A stretch of 34,669 nt of DNA from Candidatus Uhrbacteria bacterium (GTDB lineage Bacteria; Patescibacteriota; Patescibacteriia; UBA9934), in contig CALRAI010000009.1 in the NCBI GenBank assembly GCA_943350635.1, forward strand, positions 1 through 34,669, written 5' to 3'. The position numbers and the translations under genes are program-made. The notes beneath the pieces were generated by a model. The model worked only from the letters and a program-made list of their open reading frames with translations. It did not search any database and was not told the DNA's origin. Shown one piece after another: positions 25,343-31,629 of this stretch (position 1 is the stretch's first letter; every line of letters starts with the position of its first letter).

Positions 25343-26422
25343 CTATTGTACAGGATCGGGAGGAGCACTCATGAGCGCAGCAGTAATACCTATTTCTACA
25401 TCAGCAATCGTTGCCTCAATACCGCGAAGCAAAGATTCCGCATGCGCCAGTGCCTCAAATGCTGATTGATAATTCCCAAGAGCAAACGTATCCATAGCCG
25501 GCGCAACATCGGCAATGGCAATATTGATACTTCGTTCAAGACGACGCAAATCAGTATCCGTAATAATGCTCAGTGCCCCCAACGTTTCTGGATGCAATTC
25601 AAGCGATGCGCGAATCACAGAGAGACGATGCATGTCGAATGTTTTTCGTGTGCCGATTGCGGCAAACTGACGAAGAAACATATCGTTCAATTCTCGAGTG
25701 GACTGTTCGGACGTTGCGTCTTGATGTGCTTGCACCGCAACACTCACCGAAGCATCTTGTGCAACCTGTGTGGTGGATTGCGCAGAGGAAACCGCAACCG
25801 ATTCTGCTTCCGACGATGCCGGCGCCACAGAATTCGTCATGGTTGAATCCAACGCAACAAGATTTTGCTGCACCGCATTTGCCGTAGCAACAGTAGTAAC
25901 ATCACCCGATGCTTGCAGGTCACGAAGGTTTTGATTTGCAGAGGCGACCTCCTGCGTGTACGCATCGATGGTTTGCGCAACAAGATCGGTATCGTGACTC
26001 GATGCGTTCAACTGGAGCTTCGACACCTCATTCAAACGTTCCTCTGCAAACTCGGTATGGAGCACCGCCTTACGATCGAGCGACGCAAGCTGCAAACGCG
26101 CACGCTCATTAATGAGTTTTACGGTGTACAACATATCCCCTGGAACGCTTTGCTGTGCAGCGCTCACCGTGGTCATGAGTCCGCTTACCGCAAGCACCAC
26201 TGCAGCAACGCCTACAACTAATGGACGGGAAACGAACGACTGCGAAAGCCAGAAGATATAGCGTGTCTTCAAATTAACGACCGGCTCAGCAGAAGGTTGA
26301 GAAATATCCGCACCAATCGCTAACATGAGCGATCGTTTTGCTGCAGCATGTCGTTCAACAGAAAAACCGCCGGCAGATGGTCGGTTTTTTGCGGAACGAA
26401 GTTGTGCAGCAATGTTGTTCAC
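25343..26422 (-). CDS. DUF5667 membrane protein, probable partner of the adjacent sigma factor
   Basis: A 359-residue single-pass protein. A cytoplasmic N-terminal stretch (NNIAAQLRSAKNRPSAGGFSV and onward) leads to a membrane helix at about 67-88 (RPLVVGVAAVVLAVSGLMTTVSA), then the DUF5667 motif SVPGDMLYTVKLINERARLQLAS and a long helical, Ala/Gln/Ser/Thr-rich extracytoplasmic region with probable coiled coils (EEVASANQ-type segments, ending in AHAESLLRGIEATIADVEI). Genes of this type commonly follow ECF-like sigma factors, as here, and may act as membrane-bound anti-sigma proteins, although a canonical zinc anti-sigma motif is not seen. The start is most likely GTG 26422, 10 nt after the sigma stop; the ORF to 26485 would lie inside the sigma gene. 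Confidence 0.78.
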   Translation of the reverse strand: MNNIAAQLRSAKNRPSAGGFSVERHAAAKRSLMLAIGADISQPSAEPVVNLKTRYIFWLSQSFVSRPLVVGVAAVVLAVSGLMTTVSAAQQSVPGDMLYTVKLINERARLQLASLDRKAVLHTEFAEERLNEVSKLQLNASSHDTDLVAQTIDAYTQEVASANQNLRDLQASGDVTTVATANAVQQNLVALDSTMTNSVAPASSEAESVAVSSAQSTTQVAQDASVSVAVQAHQDATSEQSTRELNDMFLRQFAAIGTRKTFDMHRLSVIRASLELHPETLGALSIITDTDLRRLERSINIAIADVAPAMDTFALGNYQSAFEALAHAESLLRGIEATIADVEIGITAALMSAPPDPVQ

Positions 26423-26432
26423 AAGAGTTGAA

Positions 26433-26963
26433 TTATTTTTGCACCTTTTCTTGTAATGCCTTCTTTGCTCTGTGGAGCAGCACACGTACTCCGTTGGACG
26501 TCTTCTCTAATGCAGACGCAATTTCCCCCACTTCCATTTCACTGAGGTATCGCATCACGAGCACTTCACGATATTCATCCTTCAATCCTTTGAGTGATTC
26601 AATGAGCTCATCGCTTTCAAGTTTCGTGGCAATTTCCTCGCTTACGGATACTCCGTCACTCTTCATCGACGCTGCATCGAGCTCCTCAGTAACCTTGTAC
26701 TTCCGATAAAAATCGGCCACCAAGTTTCGAGCAATGCGGAAGAAGAACGCGTTAAGGTTATTCACGGCACCGCTGGTCATATACTCCCAGCCTCGAAGAA
26801 ACACCTCACTCGCTAGCTCATCCGCATCCTCATTGCGTGGCAGTTTAAACGCCAGAAATCGGCGAATTCTGTCGGCAAAAAGGTCGTAGATTTCACCGTA
26901 TGCTGTCGCGTCTTGATAGCGATGCACACGATACGCTAAGAATTTTTCGCGGAGTGTTGACAT
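26433..26963 (-). CDS. RNA polymerase sigma factor, ECF-like sigma-70 family
   Basis: A 176-residue protein with only regions 2 and 4. Region 2 covers about 20-95: YGEIYDLFADRIRRFLAFKLPRN, then DADELASEVFLRGWEYM and FFFRIARNLVADFYRK. Region 4 covers about 120-172: LKGLKDEYREVLVMRYLSEM, then EVGEIASALEKTSNGVRVLLHRAKKAL as the helix-turn-helix that reads the -35 element. It directs RNA polymerase to a small gene set, plausibly including the S-layer-like gene immediately downstream. I use ATG 26963 (MSTLREKF) because the preceding ten codons lack homology. It is divergent from the HTH/DUF1704 pair over a 182-nt gap. Confidence 0.93.
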   Translation of the reverse strand: MSTLREKFLAYRVHRYQDATAYGEIYDLFADRIRRFLAFKLPRNEDADELASEVFLRGWEYMTSGAVNNLNAFFFRIARNLVADFYRKYKVTEELDAASMKSDGVSVSEEIATKLESDELIESLKGLKDEYREVLVMRYLSEMEVGEIASALEKTSNGVRVLLHRAKKALQEKVQK

Positions 26964-27041
26964 GTATATAGTCGTAAGAGGAAGCCTGATCATTACAGTT
27001 GAGCGCTTTTCCTAAGAAAACCGCAAGTTTTAGCACCAATC

Positions 27042-27071
27042 TTAGCAGGATTTTCGGGAATTGTATATAAT
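27042..27071 (+). promoter_or_regulatory. Possible promoter for the HTH/DUF1704 pair
   Basis: A perfect TATAAT at 27066-27071 is preceded by TTAGCA (27042-27047) at 18 nt. The -35 is weak (4 of 6). Upstream, CTAAGA (27012-27017) and TCTTAG (27040-27045) form an inverted repeat that overlaps the -35, a possible operator. The leader would be about 70 nt. Confidence 0.45.
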
Positions 27072-27145
27072 TGACGGTATTCATATCCGTCATTGCGAGC
27101 AAAATAGTTCCAAAACGGAAATATTGGCTAATATTAGCGATTGCT

Positions 27146-27394
27146 ATGGAGGAAACCACTATTCGTCTCTCCGTTTCCGAAGCCGCAAAGTTCTTTGGCG
27201 TCTCCCCCCGAACCATCCGCCGAGCGGTTACGGACGGCGTAGTGGAATTCATCGTTGTCCAGAATCGGTACAAAATCGACCTCTCCTCCCTTTTGGACTG
27301 GGCCGACAAAACAACGACCGTTCGTCACAAGCTCGCCAAAGACGGCATTGGCCAGTTCGTCGAGGCATGGAAAATCCCCAAAGATCGCTCATAA
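27146..27394 (+). CDS. Small helix-turn-helix DNA-binding protein (MerR/excisionase-like)
   Basis: An 82-residue protein. Residues 9-28 (SVSEAAKFFGVSPRTIRRAV) form a typical winged-helix turn as in excisionase/MerR N-terminal domains, followed by the wing FIVVQNRYKIDLSSLLDWA. A short basic tail follows (VRHKLAKDG, WKIPKDRS). It probably binds DNA as a small regulator. The ATG at 27146 is used since the ORF extension to 27071 has no homology and overlaps the probable promoter. Its stop is 2 nt from the DUF1704 start, so the two are co-translated and the regulator may control its own operon. Confidence 0.82.
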   Translation: MEETTIRLSVSEAAKFFGVSPRTIRRAVTDGVVEFIVVQNRYKIDLSSLLDWADKTTTVRHKLAKDGIGQFVEAWKIPKDRS

Positions 27395-27396
27395 GT

Positions 27397-28611
27397 ATGG
27401 AGCCAATCGATCTCCCCCTCTATAAGACGTTACAAACCCTTCCAGCATTTCCATTTGCAAATATTGTTCGTCAAAGTGCAAAAAGTACGCGCGTTGCTCG
27501 AGAACGCTTTCTTCTCGACCGCACACCACCGTCGTTCGCATTTCATCAACTCGATCGGTTCGACGCCGCCGCGTATCTCACCGCACTCAAGTCAGTTCAC
27601 GATCGTATTGCATCGCTGCCAGCAGAAGAAGATATTCGATCGCTCTATCTGGAAAAACTTTCCGAACTTTCCACGCGACTCAATATCGTCAACGCAATGA
27701 AACGCAAAGACGACGCTGCCGTGAGCACATTTGCGGATCATCTTTTTGGCGCGCCATTACAAACTGCCCAAGAACTCTCTAGTGAATTCGATTCGCTCCT
27801 CGCACGAAGTCATGAATTGCATACGCATCAAGATCGTGTGAACGCAGAAAGTTTCGAGCGTATGGTTCGCGCAACACTCGATTATTATGATTTGCATCAC
27901 TGGAACATTCGATTCACCAATCATCCAAGTATTTCCATTGCTCACGGCGACGACGGAGTAAAAATCCCCACGGTAAAAATTCCAAAAAAATTTCTTTCTT
28001 CTCGTGCTCGTGCAGCGCGTCTCCTCACTCATGAAATTGAAGTACATGGATTACGCACCGCAAACGGCATGACATCACAGATACTTCTTCTCGGCCGTGG
28101 ACTCGCAAACTACATCACGACAGACGAAGGACTCGCCGTTGCCATGCAACAAAGATTGAAGACGGAAGAATCAACAGATCCCGGATTTTGGGACGCATGG
28201 ACGGCCGCATTATCGAAGGAGCTCGATTTTCGCGGTTGTTTTGAAACAATTTTTACTGCACGAAAAAAACTCAATGTCGCGCTACACATCGAAAACGCGA
28301 ACGAAGAAGCACTCGATACCGCATGGCGACTATGCCTTCGTGTTTCACGAGGAATACACCATCCGAATGTTCCAGGCTTCGGATTTCGTCGCGATCATCT
28401 GTACCGATCCGGACTACTTCACATCCGAAAAGTCTTCGACGTGTACGGTGAAAAGAATATTCTCCCCACACTCTTCGCTGGTCATGCAAGCGTTAATCAC
28501 ATTCCCTTCCTCCAATCCCGCAATATTATCGGTCGCATACCAGACTTTGTGGGAACAAGAATAGTAAAAGAAATTTTACGCTCAGAAAAAAATCGAACCG
28601 CTCAGCAATGA
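27397..28611 (+). CDS. DUF1704 / tyrosine carboxypeptidase (MATCAP)-like zinc peptidase
   Basis: A 404-residue protein that matches DUF1704, the family now known in animals as the tubulin tyrosine carboxypeptidases MATCAP. The zinc motif is HEIEVH (His212, Glu213, His217: HExxxH, with three residues between, not two), followed by TTDEGLA with Glu244 as the likely third ligand. The N-terminal half is helical (RSLYLEKLSELSTRLNIVN), then a strand region WNIRFTNHPSISI leads into the active site. No signal peptide is seen, so it should act in the cytoplasm. The bacterial substrate is unknown; tubulin is absent. The start is ATG 27397, two bases after the HTH stop. Its stop codon lies inside the terminator hairpin. 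Confidence 0.9.
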   Translation: MEPIDLPLYKTLQTLPAFPFANIVRQSAKSTRVARERFLLDRTPPSFAFHQLDRFDAAAYLTALKSVHDRIASLPAEEDIRSLYLEKLSELSTRLNIVNAMKRKDDAAVSTFADHLFGAPLQTAQELSSEFDSLLARSHELHTHQDRVNAESFERMVRATLDYYDLHHWNIRFTNHPSISIAHGDDGVKIPTVKIPKKFLSSRARAARLLTHEIEVHGLRTANGMTSQILLLGRGLANYITTDEGLAVAMQQRLKTEESTDPGFWDAWTAALSKELDFRGCFETIFTARKKLNVALHIENANEEALDTAWRLCLRVSRGIHHPNVPGFGFRRDHLYRSGLLHIRKVFDVYGEKNILPTLFAGHASVNHIPFLQSRNIIGRIPDFVGTRIVKEILRSEKNRTAQQ

Positions 28612-28627
28612 GCGGTTCGATTTTTTT
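28586..28627. terminator. Bidirectional Rho-independent terminator
   Basis: A perfect 19-bp stem (core ATCGAACCGCTCA) closes a GCAA loop, with A7 on the left and T7 on the right, so it works for the DUF1704 operon on plus and the GT4 gene on minus. The DUF1704 stop codon (28609-28611) begins right after the loop. Confidence 0.95.
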
Positions 28628-28636
28628 GTTTCAATA

Positions 28637-29797
28637 TTATCGTACTGCGAATACGCCCTGGCGAACCATAGCATGACGCCGATAGAGCGAAGCAGTTTCC
28701 TGTGCGATGTCGTCCCAATGATATTCGTCTTCTACAAACGTACGCGCGGCGTGGCCAATGGCCGCAGCCTGCATTGGCTCTGCAGCAAGCTCGATAATAG
28801 CATCGGCAAGCGCATCAACATTCCCTTGCGGAAACGGCACACCATACTCTGCAACGACTTCCATCGTTTCAGGAATGTCTGCAGCAATCACCGCTTTTCC
28901 ATGACTCATTTCTTCCAGCACCGCAATCGGCAATCCTTCACTCGTAGAAGGATGCACCATGAATCGTGCGCCAGAAAATAACGCCGTAAGCGTGTCGCTC
29001 CGTTGGAAACCCGTAAACACGATCGAATCATCGAATGCGGCCATGGCATGAAGTTTTCGTACATATGCATCCGTAAACGCACTTCCACCAATAATCGCGA
29101 GCTTAATATTCTCCATGATCTTTGGCGATCGTGAATGCGCAATCTTCCATGCAGCAATTAACGTGTGAGCTCCTTTATGCGGAACTAATCGGGCAATCAT
29201 CGCAACATAGTGAAAAGGCTCCAATCCAAACGGCGCCAACAATAATGGATCAACTGCCGTACGAACTGGTGTAATACCGTTCGGAATATACGTGGCACGT
29301 CGGCCATATTCCTGCTCGCCGTATTTCGTAAGCGTTTTACTCACCGTAATGGTTTCGTCTGCAAACGCAAACGCCGCACGCTCACCAAAGCGCAACATAA
29401 GGCGCGAAAACCATCCCCATTTTTCATGAGTTCGATCTACAGAATGGAATGTGGTCACCACGGTTGCTCGCGGCGCAAGCATTCGAGGAATCCACGCCAA
29501 GAGCGAAGGACCAACACCATGAAAGTGATACACATCAGGGCGCACAAACATCGCCGCATGAAGGACGGCAAAAAGCGATGCCGAGATGGTATCGAGATGT
29601 TTTGTATGGATGCTCGGCAAGCGAACAACACGAACGCTATTCACGCGATCGGTGCCCTTGGGAACATACCAAGAACGACCGTACACCGTGACCGAATGGC
29701 CAAGGCGAGTAAGGCGCGTGGCAAGCTCAAGAACGTGGGTCTCTACACCCCCGAACTGCGCAGGAATCCCCTTTTGTCCGATCATGGTAATTTTCAT
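28637..29797 (-). CDS. GT4 family glycosyltransferase
   Basis: A 386-residue GT-B enzyme. It opens MKITMIGQKGIPAQFGGVETHVLELA, the pattern of DUF1972/RfaB-type rhamnosyltransferases and related enzymes, with DVYHFHGVGPSLLAW and ATVVTTFHSVDRTHEKWGW in the acceptor domain. The donor domain begins at YVAMIARLVPHKGAHTLI and has STSEGLPIAVLEEMSHGKAV, with glutamates seven residues apart. I start at 29797 (MKITMIGQ) since the longer ORF adds 33 unrelated residues that cross the promoter. A near-consensus promoter lies just upstream and the terminator shared with DUF1704 follows, so it is a single-gene unit. Confidence 0.92.
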   Translation of the reverse strand: MKITMIGQKGIPAQFGGVETHVLELATRLTRLGHSVTVYGRSWYVPKGTDRVNSVRVVRLPSIHTKHLDTISASLFAVLHAAMFVRPDVYHFHGVGPSLLAWIPRMLAPRATVVTTFHSVDRTHEKWGWFSRLMLRFGERAAFAFADETITVSKTLTKYGEQEYGRRATYIPNGITPVRTAVDPLLLAPFGLEPFHYVAMIARLVPHKGAHTLIAAWKIAHSRSPKIMENIKLAIIGGSAFTDAYVRKLHAMAAFDDSIVFTGFQRSDTLTALFSGARFMVHPSTSEGLPIAVLEEMSHGKAVIAADIPETMEVVAEYGVPFPQGNVDALADAIIELAAEPMQAAAIGHAARTFVEDEYHWDDIAQETASLYRRHAMVRQGVFAVR

Positions 29798-29807
29798 AAG
29801 ACCGAGT

Positions 29808-29836
29808 ACTATAGCATTTTTGACGGTTTTGGTCAA
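29808..29836 (-). promoter_or_regulatory. Near-consensus promoter with extended -10 for the GT4 gene at 29797
   Basis: On the minus strand TTGACC (29831-29836) and TATAGT (29808-29813) are separated by exactly 17 nt, and TGC precedes the -10 (extended form). The start codon is 10 nt past the -10, predicting a leader of only about 3-4 nt. Confidence 0.8.
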
Positions 29837-29854
29837 CGAAACACCCATGCCGTA

Positions 29855-29889
29855 TAAACAAAAAATATCGCTAGTATTAGCGATATTTT
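29855..29889 (-). terminator. Rho-independent terminator of the GT4 gene at 29906
   Basis: Perfect 12-bp arms (29862-29873 with 29878-29889) around a four-base loop, followed on the minus strand by a T-rich run TTTTTGTTT. It ends the ligase/GIY-YIG/GT4 unit just after the stop at 29906. Confidence 0.85.
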
Positions 29890-29905
29890 CCATCATTATT
29901 TCGAT

Positions 29906-31141
29906 TTATCCACACCAGGAGTACACATCCATAATTCTGGCAAGATGCACCTGTGGATTTCCTATATCCCTTGCCCTATCCGCCGCCGCCTTTCCCATGA
30001 GCTTCGCACGATCGGGGTGGTCGATTATCGATACAATGGCTTTTGCTAGCGCTTTTGAGTCACTTGCCGGCACCACAACGCCAGCATCACTACCGCCGAC
30101 CACCTCGGGAAGCCCTCCGCTCTTTGCCACAATAATCGGCGTTTCTTGGCACATCGCCTCCAGCGCAACCAATCCATACACCTCTTGCCAAATGGACGGA
30201 ACAACCACCACCGATGCCTGCGCCATCATGTTCCACAACTCTTTCCCCGGAACAAATCCCAAAAACTCAACACGATCATCTTTCCCCGCCATGGCCTTCA
30301 ACCGCGCCTCATCCGGCCCAACTCCTACAATCGTTATCTGCATGGTCGACGGTAAGTATTTCAACGCTTCGATAAGTACATGGACGCCCTTATACGATTC
30401 AAGACGACCAGCATAGAGAACACCCCCTCCTAACTCCCCCTTGGCAGGGGGAGGGCTATCACGTTCCACCATCAACGGCTCCGCAAACGGATGCATCACC
30501 GAAATCTTTCGCACATCAAAGCCGTTGTGCACCATGGCATCCTTCACAAATTGCGAATATGTCACGTACTGATCAATAACGCCGTCGTACATTCTCAATA
30601 CATGATGCAATTTCAAAATCATTTCCAACACCAACGTCGCCGCAAACGATCCTTTAATATATTTCGACTTCGCCGTTGAAAGAACACCAATATCATTCAT
30701 CGCCATCGACCGCATCCTCTTCTCGTCCCACAGCGAATAATTCGCACTAAGCAACGCATAATCATGCACCGTCATTACCATTGGAATTCCCCGCTTCTTT
30801 GCTTCATGCAAAATGGACGGTGAAAGATGCGTATAGATGTTATGTACATGAACGATGTCAGGCTTAAACACGTCGCAAAGCTTTCCAAACTTTTTCGCGG
30901 CCTCGATCGACCATAACGCACGACCAAGCTGTTTGATCGCAGAAAAACCAAATGCAAAATGCTTCGTTTCTAAATTCGATACAAAATATTCACTCCACGG
31001 TGTTGGCTCGTTTCTCTCGTCATGCATCGCAAACGGTGCCACCACGTGCCCCGCCTCCTCCTGCAACCGCATCAATCCGCGTTCATAGCGGCTGGCCCCG
31101 TCACGGGAATGAAAGTATTTATGAGCGTGAAGTATGCGCAT
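29906..31141 (-). CDS. GT4 family glycosyltransferase with an in-frame palindromic repeat insertion
   Basis: A 411-residue GT-B enzyme. MRILHAHKYFHSRDGASRYERGL opens the acceptor domain; DIVHVHNIYTHLSPSIL and MVMTVHDYALLS are its inner strands. The donor domain begins at VLYAGRLESYKGVHVLI and contains QEVYGLVALEAMCQETP, the E-x7-E motif. Residues 228-240 (DSPPPAKGELGGG), exactly in the linker between the two domains, are encoded by a GC-rich palindromic repeat (30422-30457) that I know as an intergenic repeat of several bacterial groups. AAAGG about 9 nt before ATG 31141 is a normal ribosome binding site. The enzyme probably remains active because the linker tolerates insertions. Confidence 0.9.
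   Translation of the reverse strand: MRILHAHKYFHSRDGASRYERGLMRLQEEAGHVVAPFAMHDERNEPTPWSEYFVSNLETKHFAFGFSAIKQLGRALWSIEAAKKFGKLCDVFKPDIVHVHNIYTHLSPSILHEAKKRGIPMVMTVHDYALLSANYSLWDEKRMRSMAMNDIGVLSTAKSKYIKGSFAATLVLEMILKLHHVLRMYDGVIDQYVTYSQFVKDAMVHNGFDVRKISVMHPFAEPLMVERDSPPPAKGELGGGVLYAGRLESYKGVHVLIEALKYLPSTMQITIVGVGPDEARLKAMAGKDDRVEFLGFVPGKELWNMMAQASVVVVPSIWQEVYGLVALEAMCQETPIIVAKSGGLPEVVGGSDAGVVVPASDSKALAKAIVSIIDHPDRAKLMGKAAADRARDIGNPQVHLARIMDVYSWCG
30422..30457. repeat. Palindromic GC-rich repeat inside a glycosyltransferase gene
   Basis: CCCTCC, TAA, then CTCCCCC-TTGGCA-GGGGGAG-like arms form a hairpin of 7 bp; the sequence is of the CCCTCCTAACTCCCCCTTGG type known from many bacterial intergenic regions, here read in frame as SPPPAKGELGGG. 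Confidence 0.75.
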
Positions 31142-31166
31142 AGTGTATTTCCTTTACTCAAGTTGT

Positions 31167-31270
31167 CCTAGATTACCGCATCGTGATTACCCTCTTCGCA
31201 AAGACGAAAGGATCGACTCCTACACCAGTCATTGCGAGGAGAATGTAATCATTCGACGTGGCAATCTAGG
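31167..31270. repeat. REP-like inverted repeat pair at the 3' end of the GIY-YIG gene
   Basis: Left arm 31167-31204 (CCTAGATTACCGCATCGTGA...) and right arm 31228-31270 (...CGACGTGGCAATCTAGG) form a long imperfect hairpin. The right arm also supplies the TAG stop of the GIY-YIG gene and is the inverted partner of the copy at 31563-31602. It fills most of the gap between this gene and the GT4 gene. Confidence 0.8.
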
Positions 31271-31559
31271 CTAAATCATGTAGTAAATCCTTCCAGGTTG
31301 GATTCAGAGCAGCAATCAATACCTCCTTCTTTTTCCTCGAACCGGCCTTCAATTGTTTTTCCCGAGTGATTGCATCATACGCCGTTTCGAAAACTTCGTA
31401 ATACACAAGCTTATAACAATGATATTTCTTCGTAAAACTCGCCACCGATCCTGATTTGTGTTCTTCGATTCTTCTTGAGATATTATTCGTAACTCCAATA
31501 TACAACACTGCATTTGAAATGTTTGTCAGAATATAAACGAAGTATTGCCGATCGAGCAT
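31266..31559 (-). CDS. GIY-YIG endonuclease domain protein
   Basis: A 97-residue single-domain protein of the UPF0213/YhbQ type. FVYILTN at 7-13 and LYIGVTNN at 19-26 are the two halves of the GIY-YIG motif, SRRIEEHK holds the arginine and helix that complete the active site, and REKQLKAGSRKKKEVLIAALNP is the conserved distal region, with the helical REK motif. It cuts or nicks DNA by family; the target is unknown. I reject the ORF start at 31637: its first 26 residues (with VIARSVIATWQSRF) are a translation of the repeat that flanks the gene. ATG 31559 is 3 nt after the repeat. The stop lies within the opposite repeat arm, so gene and repeats form one unit. Confidence 0.9.
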   Translation of the reverse strand: MLDRQYFVYILTNISNAVLYIGVTNNISRRIEEHKSGSVASFTKKYHCYKLVYYEVFETAYDAITREKQLKAGSRKKKEVLIAALNPTWKDLLHDLA

Positions 31560-31562
31560 AAA

Positions 31563-31602
31563 CCTAGATTGCCACGTCGCGATTACGCTCCTCGCAATGA
31601 CG
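31563..31602. repeat. REP-like repeat at the 5' end of the GIY-YIG gene
   Basis: CCTAGATTGCCACGTCGCGA followed by TTACGCTCCTCGCAATGAC. It is the inverted copy of 31228-31270 and together they bracket the GIY-YIG gene with about 40-bp inverted termini. Confidence 0.85.
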
Positions 31603-31629
31603 GAAAGAACGGAAAGATCGGTTCGTACA

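Noticed and set aside
27087-27099. A 13-base match to the end of the REP-like repeat around the GIY-YIG gene.
   Set aside because: Only one short piece matches, with no second arm, and it lies in a promoter region; chance cannot be excluded.
27061-27396. N-terminal extension of the DUF1704 protein.
   Set aside because: It overlaps the HTH gene in another frame and reads as low-complexity basic sequence; ATG 27397 directly follows the HTH stop.
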